Origin: Neurospora tetraspora
Taxonomy: Eukaryota > Ascomycota > Sordariomycetes > Sordariales > Sordariaceae
NCBI RefSeq assembly: GCF_033439725.1
Contig: NW_026944385.1
Span: 372,001 to 436,000, forward strand
Direction of reading: 5' to 3'
Length of the DNA stretch: 64,000 nucleotides
Positions within the stretch are counted from its first letter, which is position 1, and the number at the start of each line of letters is the position of its first letter. Below the pieces are notes generated by a model. That model did no database searches and had not been told where the DNA came from. It saw only the letters and a program-made list of their open reading frames with translations. Positions 34,793-47,184 of this stretch are shown in pieces. The position numbers and the translations under genes were made by a program.

Positions 34793-37513
34793 ATGCACCT
34801 CGGGAGGTCTCCGTTAACGCTTCAGGTGTTGTTCAGCGCCATCCTCCACACCACCACGACTACCGCCGCAGACCCTAGCAAGGCCCTAGTATCGACACCA
34901 GGCCAAATAGCACCCGTCCCTGCATGGAACTTGCAGTCATCAACGAAGGCGGGAAGTGATTTGGCGGTACTCTCTCGTCCCGGCGTTGACACCTCGGGAT
35001 GGCTCCACGTCAACACGTCCAAGTGCACCCTGATGGGCTGCCTTCTAGAAGCCGGCATCTACAACGACACTGAACTATTCTACTCCGACAACCTCCGAAA
35101 AGTCGACAGCAAACAATTTGAAGTCCCTTGGCTGTACCGACAGGAATTCGGACTGGATCCAAGAGCTGGGAAATACTTCCATCTTCTCACGCACGGAATC
35201 ACGTCCCGCGCCGACGTGTATCTGAACGGGAAGCAAGTGGCGGACAAGAAGGCACAGGCTGGTAGTTATGGAGGTCATACGTACGATATCACTGATCTGG
35301 TGGGCGAGACCAATGCATTGGTCATCCAGGCATATCCTACGAGCTACTACTACGACTTTGCGCTAGGCTGGGTGGACTGGAATCCATGGCCTGCAGACAA
35401 CGGCACAGGAGTATGGCGAGATGTGGAAGTCAAGCAGACAGGATCTGTTGCTCTTGGGCCTCTACGGGTGGTGACCCAGCTCGAAACGGCCCTGGATAAC
35501 TCTCCCGCGAACGTGACACTGAAGTCCAGAGCCCAGAACTTGGAGAAGATAGCTGTAGCCATCACCGTTACCGGTACCATATCCCCGGAAGGCTACGCCG
35601 GCCAGTCGATAACCTGGTCTCAAACCGTCACCCTCCCGCCTCTGTCTATCACAGACGTGACCCTTACCACCACGATCCCGAAGCCCGCCATCTGGTGGCC
35701 AAAGCAATGGGGTTCCCAGCCCCTCTACAATGCCCAGCTCTCCGTCTTTGTTTCCAACAACACGCTCTCCGACCAGGCCTCCGCAACCTTCGGCTTCCGC
35801 ACCGTCACCTCCAAGCGAAACCCCTTCAACGACACCACCTTTTTCGTCAATGGTCGCCCCTTCCAAGTCCTTGGCGCCGGTTACGCACCCGACATGTTTC
35901 TCCGTTTCTCTCCCACCAAGTTCGAATCCGAAGCCCGATACGTTCTCGACCTCGGCTTCAACACCATCCGCCTCGAAGGCAAGAACGAGCACCCCCAGCT
36001 CTACGAAATCGCTGATCGTTTGGGTCTCATGATCCTGGCGGGATGGGAGTGCTGCGATAAGTGGGAGGCTTGGAGTTATAACCAGGACCTGGCGGTGCTG
36101 ACGCCGGTATGGAGCGAGGAGGATTACGGCATTGCCAACGCGAGTATGTTCCACGAGGCCGGGATGCTTCAAAGCCACCCGAGTGTGCTGGGTTATCTGA
36201 TTGGGAGCGACTATTGGCCAGATGACAAGGCGGCACCCATGTATGTGAATGCCCTTGGAAGCCAGGACTGGCAGACACCTGTGCTAGCGTCGGCTTCGAG
36301 GAGGGGATTCCCCGCGTTCATGGGCTCGCCGGGGTTGAAGATGGAAGGGCCCTATGACTGGGTGCCTCCCAACTACTGGTATGATACCGAACCGAGTGGA
36401 AGTCGTCTCGGAGCAGCATTCGGGTTTGGATCAGAGCTGGGCGCGGGAGTCGGTACCCCAGACTTGTCCAGTCTGAAAAAGTTTCTCTCTCCAGTGGACC
36501 TGACAGACCTTTGGAAGAACCCTAACAAAGACCTGTTCCACATGTCTACGGAGACCTCGAGCTTTCACAACCGCAAGATCTACAACGCCGGTCTCTGGAA
36601 ACGCTGGGGGGCTCCAACTTCTCTCGAGGACTATGTCCAAAAGACCCAAATCACCGACTACGAAGCCACCCGCGCCCAGTTCGAAGCGTACGCCGCCAAC
36701 TGGAACTCCAAGCGGCCTGCCACCGGCATGATCTACTGGATGCTGACCGGCGCCTTTCCGAGCTTGCACTGGTCCATCTGGGACTACTACATGCACCCGG
36801 CCGGGGCGTACTTTGGTGCCAAAGTGGGTAGCCGAATCGAGCATGTGGCGTATGACTACGTCAAGAAGAGCGTGTTTCTCATCAACAGGTCGTTGGACAA
36901 AGAAGGGGCAAGAAGTATCGATGTTCAAGTGGTAGATGCAAGTGGCAAGACGCTATACAGTAACACGGTCAAGACGACGACCAAGCCCAACACAAGCAAA
37001 GAGGTGACTTCTTTGACTTCTGCCCTCAAGAACATCAAAGACGTCGTCTTCCTCCGTTTGGTTCTCTCGGATCCCTCCTCCAAAGACACCGAGGTGCTGA
37101 GTCGCAATGTCTACTGGCTGTCCAAGACCATTGATACTCTTGACTGGGATAACTCCGACTGGTTCTATACGCCTGTCACCAAGTACAGCGACTACACGGC
37201 GCTGAACAAGCTCGCTGCGGCGAATGTGAGTGTGACAGCCTGGTCCCGTGGACGCGGCCCAAAGGGACATGTCGGGTCGGCGGTGCGGGTTACTCTAGAG
37301 AACAACTCTTCTGTTCCGGCGTTCTTCATCAGTCTCAACTTGGTGGACAAAGAGGAGAAGGATGTGTTGCCCCTGACTTGGAATGACAATTACTTGACGC
37401 TGTGGCCGAAGGAGAAGGTCACGGTTGAGGTTAGGCCTTTGGGGACGGTGGAACCCGCAGCTGTTCAAGTAGTTGGAAAGAATGTCAAGGGGACAACGGT
37501 GAAGGTTGGTTGA
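34793..37513 (+). CDS. Secreted GH2 exo-beta-D-glucosaminidase
   Basis: A single 906-codon exon. The N-terminus has a signal-peptide-like hydrophobic stretch (about residues 8-25), and many NxS/T sites suggest a glycosylated secreted enzyme. Domain order is the GH2 sugar-binding fold (DVYLNGKQVADK, then GVWRDVEV), the immunoglobulin-like domain, the TIM barrel and C-terminal beta domains. The acid/base motif is GSD (Asp about 473) and the nucleophile motif is SELGAG (Glu about 548). The GSD instead of GNE, and the 75-residue spacing, point to the exo-glucosaminidase branch (CsxA type) rather than beta-galactosidase or beta-mannosidase. It would release glucosamine from chitosan oligomers from the non-reducing end. 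No lesions. Confidence 0.88.
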   Translation: MHLGRSPLTLQVLFSAILHTTTTTAADPSKALVSTPGQIAPVPAWNLQSSTKAGSDLAVLSRPGVDTSGWLHVNTSKCTLMGCLLEAGIYNDTELFYSDNLRKVDSKQFEVPWLYRQEFGLDPRAGKYFHLLTHGITSRADVYLNGKQVADKKAQAGSYGGHTYDITDLVGETNALVIQAYPTSYYYDFALGWVDWNPWPADNGTGVWRDVEVKQTGSVALGPLRVVTQLETALDNSPANVTLKSRAQNLEKIAVAITVTGTISPEGYAGQSITWSQTVTLPPLSITDVTLTTTIPKPAIWWPKQWGSQPLYNAQLSVFVSNNTLSDQASATFGFRTVTSKRNPFNDTTFFVNGRPFQVLGAGYAPDMFLRFSPTKFESEARYVLDLGFNTIRLEGKNEHPQLYEIADRLGLMILAGWECCDKWEAWSYNQDLAVLTPVWSEEDYGIANASMFHEAGMLQSHPSVLGYLIGSDYWPDDKAAPMYVNALGSQDWQTPVLASASRRGFPAFMGSPGLKMEGPYDWVPPNYWYDTEPSGSRLGAAFGFGSELGAGVGTPDLSSLKKFLSPVDLTDLWKNPNKDLFHMSTETSSFHNRKIYNAGLWKRWGAPTSLEDYVQKTQITDYEATRAQFEAYAANWNSKRPATGMIYWMLTGAFPSLHWSIWDYYMHPAGAYFGAKVGSRIEHVAYDYVKKSVFLINRSLDKEGARSIDVQVVDASGKTLYSNTVKTTTKPNTSKEVTSLTSALKNIKDVVFLRLVLSDPSSKDTEVLSRNVYWLSKTIDTLDWDNSDWFYTPVTKYSDYTALNKLAAANVSVTAWSRGRGPKGHVGSAVRVTLENNSSVPAFFISLNLVDKEEKDVLPLTWNDNYLTLWPKEKVTVEVRPLGTVEPAAVQVVGKNVKGTTVKVG

Positions 37514-37712
37514 AGATGCGAAATCGAAGCTCTTGAGTTGAGAGGAGTATGCGAATCGAATCTGGAGTCTGCTGACTTTCATTTGTGATGAGGAAGGTGC
37601 CATGTTGGGACGGGGAACCCGGAAAAGAGACAAGCCCCATGGATTGGGCGGTAAGTATGGAGGGAAGGAACAATGCGGTTGATGGTCAATTTCCAATCTT
37701 GACGATCGGCCA

Positions 37713-38058
37713 TCAAAGGCTCTTTCCCTCCTCACCTGAGTGAGCTTCTCTTGCCGTGATCGTAACATCAAATTCCACCGGCTTGATGAACCACACGTTC
37801 TTCAACGGCCACTCCTTCCCAGTTGTTGGATGGATCTGTGAATTTGTCAGCTCAACGGGCCAGAAGTTCTGGATGCAGTGGAAAACAGAGAAGAACTCAC
37901 ATCAAACCTGCTCAAAAAGCTCGGAACGAACTTGTACATCTCCAACAACGCGATATTTCTCCCAATGCACGCCCTCGTCCCGACACCAAAGTGCAGCAAC
38001 GTAGCGTTCATCTCGCTCACCTTCTGTTTCTCCGTCTCTGGATCCAAGTTTTCACACC
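37713..38058 (-). pseudogene. Cytochrome P450 C-terminal relic
   Basis: Only the end of a P450 is present. Read on the minus strand, ENLDPETEK leads into the haem-ligand loop HFGVGTRACIGRN with its Cys, then a GT-AG intron (37900-37836), then HPTTGKEWPLKNVWF and a stop at 37713. Upstream of 38058 no further P450 sequence (I-helix, ExxR) is found in any frame, so about 85% of the gene is missing. It is intact over the remaining 93 codons, which suggests a fairly recent deletion. It abuts the 3' end of the GH2 gene. Confidence 0.85.
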
Positions 38059-38444
38059 TGTATATCAATCAACATGGGCTTAAAACGCAGAGTAAGGATG
38101 CCTGCGTCGACCCGGATTACATGATTTCACCGCCCGTATCTCCCGTTATTTCCGGAGTGGGGAACGGCATACGGCAGTGGTTGAGCAGTGGTTGACAGAC
38201 GTCTCGGGAGTCCGGGACCATGATGCTAATCGCATTGCTTGATTCGACATTATTCATTGCTTCGTACAGGCTTTCATGAAAACATTAACGGGCCGAGTGT
38301 GAGAGAAACGAGGTGCATCGGCATCTCGGATCCGAACAAGCCCCACATTTCCGGCTCCGGGTGGCCTGTGCGCCTGTGCCGTATGACGTAACTCCCGGCT
38401 CAATCCGTGATCTGGATCCGGTAGTTCTCCTCTCCGCCCCTCCT
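38059..38444. other. Spacer after the P450 break
   Basis: No P450 similarity and no other gene. It spans the deletion breakpoint and the 3' flank of the SDR gene. Confidence 0.4.
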
Positions 38445-39944
<1,500 letters not shown>

Positions 39945-39977
39945 CGGTGGCTTCGTTTAGGGACTGTAAGAAAACGA
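39945..39977. repeat. Left TIR of the MITE
   Basis: Inverted match to 40704-40736; the first 25 bases are identical. Confidence 0.85.
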
Positions 39978-40238
39978 TCTGACAGGCGGCAGCGGGGTGC
40001 CAAGGTCCCACCCCGCCCCCACTAAGTGCTTATATCTGCGCCCGGAAGTTTGAGGTGCACCAATCGAAGGTTTTCCACCTTCCATAACAGCGGCCCCGAT
40101 TGACAGCTAAACGATACCGATTGACAACGACCTCAACCGCTATCACCTTTTTGAATGGTGTCGCTATCCCAAATATCGCTATCCCAAGTGGTGGGGGGGG
40201 ATGTCGCTGTCCCAAATGGTATCGCTATCCAAAACGGT

Positions 40239-40297
40239 GTCGCTGTCCCAAATGTCGCTGTCCCAAATGTCGCTGTCCCAAATGTCGCTATCCCAAA
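40239..40297. repeat. 15-bp minisatellite inside the MITE
   Basis: Four head-to-tail copies of GTCGCTGTCCCAAAT (the last with one change), preceded by diverged copies from about 40158. Downstream, at 40335-40390, are irregular GAGGGTTAGGGTT-like repeats. Confidence 0.85.
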
Positions 40298-40703
40298 TGG
40301 CGACCTCAAGTGAGGGCTGAGAGTGAGGGTGAAGAATGAGGGTTAGGGTTGAGTTGAGGAGTAGTGATGAGGGTTAGGATTAAGGGTTAAAGTTGAAAAT
40401 GAGGTTTGAAAGTGGGTGTAAGTTGATTGGTCAAAAAAGTGGGTTCGGTCCTGTTGACTTTTTATCGCTGCGAAAAAAAGGTCTTCTTCCTTTATGCCTT
40501 GTCTTTTTTCCTTTCTTTCTTTTTTTCTTCCCTTCTTCCTTCCTTTTCCTCCTTTTCTTCTTTTCCTCCTTCTTTCTTTTCTTTTGTTCGCTTATAATGG
40601 GTTGAGGCGCGCAAAGCGTGCATGCAGTTATAGCTTTTATTCGCTTACGGAATTTGGCAAAGTGGGTGTGGGGCCTCTGTCACCTGCAAAATGCGCGGTT
40701 CAA

Positions 40704-40736
40704 TCATTTTTTTACAGTCCCTAAACGAAGCCACCG
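40704..40736. repeat. Right TIR of the MITE
   Basis: Inverted match to 39945-39977, followed by the TA duplication. Confidence 0.85.
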
Positions 40737-40738
40737 TA

Positions 40739-41386
40739 CTGTTTCCCAAGACTGATAAGATTCATACAGGGACCGCAGGCACGGATCGTCCCGTCGGCCC
40801 GAACAGGCACCTTCCCTTTCCAATGATGGCTCGGAATTTCTCTCTGCCACTATCAATTCAAGCAATCGGAAAGAGACTGGATAGTCCAAGTCAGAATTCG
40901 TTTCTCATTTACAACATCTCCCTTCCAGATTGAGAATTGCCTTCACTTCTCCTTAACTCCACGGGTTTCTCCTCGGAGTCAGTCAATCGGCCACCTAGCA
41001 ACCATGGTTGGATATGTACCGACTGATACATACTTAAACTCTGGATTGCAATCGACACGAGCAAGAAAGCTCAAGTGTTACCTATAAAAATCAACGACCG
41101 CTCCCCCTTCATCACATGGAGCACGGTGCCAGGTGATTGGCTCAGATGCGCTCCCGCTTCCATAGCGGTGAATCTCGTGTACAGAAATAGTGCCTCCAGC
41201 ACGACCTTGTGGCGCCCAGAACCCTAATGTAACGGCGTTTTACACAGTAGGCGAGAACAGTTCCGTGTTGACAGGCTGCAAAGGGGAGAACTAGAGCCTG
41301 GGCGGAAACAGACAAGATGGGAATAAAACCGGACGGGACCACCAGAACCATGAGATCAAAGGCTACCCGTTCTCCTCATCATTATA
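40739..41386. other. Intergenic stretch
   Basis: No supported gene. It presumably holds the promoter of the membrane protein gene at 41387. Confidence 0.4.
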
Positions 41387-43760
41387 ATGGCTCCTCCCTT
41401 CCAGAAGCCATCGCAGACCAAGAAGGTGGCGGGGACGCCTGCCCTTCGACAAAATTCACCATGGGCCTTTCTGTTTGCCTTGATCTATATCGCCCTCCTC
41501 ATTGTCCCCTGGGTGTTCACATGTCTGCTGAACAAAGGGAAATTCCATCTCGAATTCCCCAAGAACTATGGCTACCACAACCTCACCTTCCGTGCCCAGC
41601 CCGAGGATATCACCTTCAACACCAACCTTGTGCACGCAACAGACATCCTCAGCTACATCACCGCCGTCGCTGCTTTGCCCGTCGTCTTTGACTTGCTCTC
41701 TAGGGCAGCGGCCGGATACTCTCAACGGACAAGCCTGAACAAGCCTTAACAAGCCTTTGTCCGCAAAGCAGCTGTTCAGCTTAGCTGATGGGAGGTTCAT
41801 ACGTCATCTGGGCAATTCGTCTCGCAATGGATCATGGCTCTACTTCTTTGGTTCAGGTCTTATTGTCCTTTGTGAGTACATATTATCATGAAACCCTTGG
41901 GCTTTAGGCTGTCTAATACTAATGCTTGTTTTCTGCGAAAAAGTCATCATCCAACTTCCAATCCGGGCAATCTTTGTGCAGCGAGAAACCATTCGCGTAG
42001 CTCAAGGGTCCAGACCCTCCGAATACAGCATTAACAGCAACGATGAGTGGCCGAGCTACGACACCCCCGGATATCCAAATATACCTACTCCCGACTATGT
42101 TACTGGACGGCTGGTGGGATTTGACCCAGCGCCTGCTATCCTTGCCGCGGCATCAAGGAACAAAGTGGTGGAAAGAACCAGAAGTGCCCTGAAGTCGCTT
42201 GCGGCTGGCGAGGTTTTAGTAAAGGCATGGCGAGATCGCACGGACAACACCGATGTGGCAAGGGTGTTTGCCAGTTCCATCTCTAAAAACACCAACACCG
42301 GCCTTTATCGACAGCTCGCAACGCGGATGAACAGTACCTGTCACTGCGAAATATCTGATTTTCCCAGTCAATGCGATGACGGTGGGCTGAACTACAAGAG
42401 CGAGAATCTTACAATCGAATTTTGCGTCGATGGCCTGTTTCAGAAGAGCCCATGGAAACTGGAGCAGTATTTACGAGAGGACATCACTGAGGAGTTCTAC
42501 GTACGGCTCAGTCCAAATAGGTCAATGGTCAACAGCGGCCAGCTTCGCCCTGGGGAAGCATATCGTTGCGCCGGTACTAGCAGTCTCGGTTACTTCGAAC
42601 TTGGCAATCAGTTCAACAATGGAGCGCATGGCCCCTTGGTCTCCGCACCGTACCGGACTTTGGAGACCGCATATCAAGCTGGATTCCACGTCGTTCCTGA
42701 AGAAAGGTAAGTCACATTTGGGGCTTAGCCACACTGTCCTTCCCGTCCTTCACGTTATATACCTTTTATCTTTTTTATCCTTCAGCTTCTTGTCTTTACA
42801 TCAATCTGGTCACTTGCTAACGCATGATTCCGTTGCCTTAGCTATCTGGGCATCAGCAATATAATATCAGACCCAAGCCCCACTATGCCTGGTCCTCTTG
42901 CTCTCGCGCTACTCGCCCTCTTCGGGCCGGGCTCTTTCTCCAAGATAGCCCAATCAATCAAGACAGCAGATGATGCAGTTTCACGCACTCTATGCCAGAC
43001 TGTGCCATTCCACTTTGATAACTGGCAAGACGGTCTGGAGTACGTTGACAGCATCGGTCAAGGAGGTGACATTCATCCATCTGTTTGCTCATATGCCGCA
43101 CGGAAACGAGACCCAGAAACAGGCCTGTTCACGGACGAAATCGACTGGAGGATGAAAGAGAATTGGCAAGACGTGTACCTCGATGATCTGGTTGCGAGGC
43201 TTGGTATAACCTATGCCGACTATTGGGCCGACCACACGAAACCTCCGCCTGCGGACTTTAGTGGAGTAGATGCAACTGCAAGCCCCTGGCTATCCATGGC
43301 CATGCATTTCGCCAACCAGGCCTTGCTAGACATAGCAAGTACGAGCTATTATATCCCGACAATGCCAAATTCCACTGCTTACGGCGGGCATCAGAAATCA
43401 CCCACAGGAATTTGGAACGTCCCAGGGCTCGAATACAACAAACCAAGCGTCTCCGCCGCAGGCGTCATCGTTGTCAGCGTTTTGCTAGGCTTACAAGTCC
43501 TAGGAATATTGTTTTTGATGGGGTACATCTACAGCATCCCAACCTGGACGGATACTCTCGACTCGCTGGCTATTGCACGCATTGCTCACCAGTTGCCAGA
43601 TGAGGACCAAGATCTACTCAAGGAGATTGGGCTACGTCGTGCGAGGAGCACCGAGGTCGAAAAGCTCGGGGCCGTCGTCGGTGAGGAAGCAAGTGCAAAG
43701 CTGCTTCCCGCCAGGGACGAAGGCAAAAAAGCTCCTGATGTTTCGGAGTCGGCGGTCTAG
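41387..43760 (+). pseudogene. Multi-pass membrane protein of unknown function, frameshifted
   Basis: Exons are about 41387-41871, 41944-42706 and 42842-43760, with GT-AG introns. Transmembrane segments are SPWAFLFALIYIALLIVPW (near residue 25), ILSYITAVAALPVVF (near 90), WLYFFGSGLIVL before the second exon, and SAAGVIVVSVLLGLQVLGIL near the C-terminus. Between the last two lies a large domain with NSTCHCEIS and other Cys and glycosylation sites, probably extracellular. Exon 1 hits TAA at 41747-41749. The cause is a 10-bp unit (AAGCCTGAAC, AAGCCTTAAC, AAGCCTTTGT) present three times at 41731-41760; with two units the frame would run on into KQLFSLADGRF. I recognise no named family. Either it is a recent null allele or there is a sequencing error. 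Confidence 0.72.
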
Positions 43761-44542
43761 CATTGTGTGCAGCGGGGATAGGATGAAGGTGACCAGAAAG
43801 AATGATGAACGGCTGGGGAAGAAGGGAATGAGGTATGTAGGTAGATGAGCGATTTGACTGTTTGACGATACCCCTTTGTTCTCAGCAATACAAATCACTG
43901 GACTGTTTTTTTTTTTTTTTTTCAATGACCCAAGAAGCAGCAAGAGAAGTTGTTGCTGCGATCTTGAATGCGCGACGACGCCGTCCCAAACACATGGTTG
44001 TTCCTCTTCAATCTTCTCGTACAAGCAACTCAGCCTCCATCCAATCTTGATCGCCGACCGCCGTTGGAACTTGCCGAACTTCCGAGGGGTCCAGGCACAC
44101 GGACAAAGTCAGACTGGAAAAATGCCAGAACGAAGCCGTGACAAGAACCGTGACGGTGTTCTCGACCTTTCATCACCGCGTCCCCAGTCCCACCATTCAA
44201 AGATTTGCTTCGGGGGCACTTTGACGGGTTGCCTGGAAAGTATAATTTTTAATGGATCGATCTGGCTGCTAAGTAGTCCGAATCCGGTCTGTAGGTATGC
44301 AGAACATCAATCGTCTTTCCTCTTTCTTCTTGCACCATTGCACGCACGAAGGTCGGTCCGAGGCAGAGAAAAACTCTTCTTTTTCACAATATCTGTTGTC
44401 CTTCGCTCTAGTGTATCAGGAACGGGTTTTCTCGATTTACCTACGGTACAAATGGACGCCGGAACCTATATACAACAGGTACCTACCTCTACCTAGAGGT
44501 ATTCAAGACGTCAACGACTCAACGGGAGCTTTCTTTCCCATA
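43761..44542. other. Intergenic stretch with a T-run
   Basis: It contains a run of about 18 T near 43905-43922 and otherwise no gene I can support. Open frames up to 206 codons in it show no domain. Confidence 0.4.
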
Positions 44543-45364
44543 ATACGTCTCCTCACTCAGTGGCTGCCCATCATGATCGTCCCCAAGTCGGTCTTTGCTC
44601 ATTACATATTATGTCCTTACACCTTTCTCCATCTCTTCTCTTCTCACTTCCTTTCTTCCTCTGAGTCATTCCCCTTCCCTTCTCCAGCGTAACTCACCAC
44701 TAACACTCCCAGATCGGTCTAACCCTCAATCAAACCTCCGACCAATGGAAGCGCGACATCCGTCTCGCCTCCGCAGCCTCCATCGACGGATTCGCCCTCA
44801 ACATCGGCGCAGCAGACCACTTCACCTTTTCGTCCCTACACACGGCCTACGAAGCTGCTTCGACCTTTGACAACAACTTCAGTCTCTTTTTGTCATTCGA
44901 CTTCAGCGCTTCTTCAGGTAGTACGAACGGCGGGTGGAGTGTCGACTACATCGCCAACCTGACCAACTCCTTCAAAGACGAGCCGGCGCAGTTCAAGATC
45001 GATGGGAAACCGCTTGTTAGCACGTTCGAGGGTGTTGACTTCCGGGAGGAATGGAGGGAGGTGAGGAAGAAGGTGGAGGGGGATATTGTGTTTGTGCCCG
45101 ATTGGAGCAGTGTCGGGCCCGAGGGGGTGAGGGAGCGGGTGGGGGATGTTGATGGGGCTTGTATGTTTTTCCTTCTCTTTTTTTCCTCTCTTTCACATCT
45201 CGACAGACCTGGTGACGATGCTAACAACAACCAAAGTCTCCTTCGACGCCTGGCCCCGTCCCTCCCAATCCACCCTAACCACCTTTTCCGACGACGGCTA
45301 CTTGTCCGCCCTCTCCAACTCCAGCTCACCCCCCAACTCCAGCAACTCAAAGTCAACCTCCCCC

Positions 45365-45417
<53 letters not shown>

Positions 45418-46437
45418 AATCTACATGATGGGAATCTCCCCCTACTTCTACACCCGCGTCTCCAGTTACAACAAAAACCGGTACTCCCCCTCCGACACCC
45501 TCTGGCCCACGCGCTGGTCCCAAGCCCTAGCCTTAAAACCCGACCTCCTCCAAATAATCACCTGGAACGACTTCGCCGAATCGCACTACATCTCCGACCT
45601 CGTCGTACCCTCGCAAATCCTCCCCGAAGCTCAAAGTTACGTGATGGAAGGGTTCGATCACGGCGGGTTTCGCGCCGTGTTGCCTTGGTATGTAGCTGCT
45701 TATAAACTTGGTAAAACAGCGGAGGAGGAAGGGACTTACAGACGAGGAATGGCCAAGAGAAAAATTGGGCGATGGCGTGGTTGCTGCTTGGTATCGGACT
45801 ACGCTGGTGAATGTTACTGCCTGTGCAGATGGGGGCACGAAGTGGGGACAGAGTGGTGAGAAGAGTGCGAAAGAGGCTGTGGAGAGGGATGTGGTTAATG
45901 TTTTGGCTGTTGTTAGGAGGGATATGGAGGTTGTTGTTAGTGTTGAGGGCACAAGAAAAAAAGTGGTAACCAAGGTGAAGAAGGGAGGGGCGAGGTTCTT
46001 TCAGGTGGGGTTTGAGGAGTTGGGACTGGGACCAGGACAGGGGAATAAGAAGGGCGGCAGGAAGGTGAGGATTGAGATGAATGGGGAGGTGAGGGAGGGA
46101 GCGGAGGTTAGGGATGAGTGTCCTGAGAGTGGGGTGGTAAGTTGTTTTCTCTTCTTGTTGAGTACCCGGATCAGAGGAACGTGTGCTGACTTGACGGGAA
46201 CAGATTAACTTTAATGCTGCGACTGTTTATATCGCTAATAGCACGCATCCGGATACTGGGAGTGACAGTGGTGGATCTGGAGGCTCTGATTCTGGGTCTG
46301 GGTCTGGGTCTGGACCCGAAGATGGGAAGGGTGATGGAGATGAAGACAGTGACGAGAACGCTGCTGTGCCGGGACGGAGTGTTGGTGTAACTGCCGCTTT
46401 GATGGCATTCATTGGCTTTGCGCTGTTCAACCTTTAA
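44543..46437 (+). pseudogene. GH71 alpha-1,3-glucanase (mutanase), probably inactivated
   Basis: Exons can be followed as about 44543-44608, 44713-45160, 45237-46136 and 46204-46437. KSVFAHYI, IGLTLNQTSDQW, GFALNIG, PLVSTFEG, WNDFAESHYI and the AAYK region are GH71 hallmarks. The Ser/Gly/Asp-rich tail and final hydrophobic stretch suggest a GPI-anchored wall enzyme cutting alpha-1,3-glucan. Lesions: the expected first codon is ATA (44543) instead of ATG, though an in-frame ATG exists at 44573; the first intron lacks GT where the frame demands it (TTATGT at 44609); and a one-base shift at about 45735-45745 separates TAEEEG from LTDEEWPREK, unless a 31-nt intron is used. A 17-residue Asn run interrupts the catalytic domain. 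Confidence 0.75.
45365..45415 (+). repeat. (AAC)17 trinucleotide repeat in the GH71 exon
   Basis: Seventeen perfect AAC units encoding poly-Asn, in frame, between a Ser/Asn-rich insert and KIYMMGISPYFY. Confidence 0.97.
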
Positions 46438-47184
46438 AAGTGTCGGAGGGAATGTTGGATGATTGCATGAAAAGGCGTTGTTGATGTTACGTTGTCTGAT
46501 GATTTGGTGGTAAAAAAAGGGCTTTGGTGTAGATGCTCGTGGATTCATGATACCACGATAGCTTGTATATTAGTTCGATTCTCCCACAAAAAGTTGTAGA
46601 AGAAAGTTTGGTCATCAGGATCTCTTCAACAGCTCATGCATTCTTACCTTACTTGTGACCATCGAACACCTTGATAACTGACAAGCGACGCGATAGGATT
46701 TAACCCCTGGCTTGGGCTACAAGAGTGTGCTGTGCCCGGAAACATGACCGCCTGTGTCTTCCAATTGGACACCACTCTGATGTTGTTAAAATGCTTCCCT
46801 ACACCGTCAGCTTCACACCTCCAAATGCGGCTCGTTGCAACCCTCCTCGTTTCGTGACATGTCAGATCTGGCGTCGCGCAAAGACCACCCACCGGCTTCT
46901 GTGTCAATGGCCCATTCCCATCGGTCCGCTGTCAGCATGCACGCCATCGGCACAGGCCTTACGTCACACACACTTTATTTCAACGACATGACACATCCCA
47001 GACGACTTTCTTCACTGACTTTTTTCATATTTGTGTGTTCATTTGGACGACAACAGCATCACCGACTTCTTGATTGTTTGTTCATTTGACTTTATTTCAT
47101 CAACTAGCATTACAATTTACATAGCTAGCGGTGGGTATAACACATCCATCTCTTTTTTTTTTCCCCTTACAAGTAAAACCCAAT
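46438..47184. other. Convergent intergenic region
   Basis: 3' flanks of the GH71 gene (plus) and the MDR gene (minus). Nothing else is seen. Confidence 0.45.

Larger units (their letters stand above)
39945..40736. mobile_element. Non-autonomous TIR transposon (Tc1/mariner-like MITE)
   Basis: Inverted repeats start CGGTGGCTTCGTTTAGGG. The first 25 bases are identical at both ends, and the match extends to about 33 bases with transitions only. A TA dinucleotide flanks each side (39943-39944 and 40737-40738), which fits Tc1/mariner-type insertion. The 792-bp interior has no transposase. It holds a 15-bp minisatellite and TTAGGG-like repeats. Confidence 0.8.

Noticed and set aside
40239-40390. 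CRISPR-like or telomere array
   Set aside because: The 15-bp units have no unique spacers, and the TTAGGG-like units are irregular. Both lie inside a MITE in a eukaryote.
43876-44496. 206-codon plus-strand frame between the membrane protein and GH71 genes
   Set aside because: It contains a poly-Phe run from the T-tract and no domain, and no splice pattern supports it.
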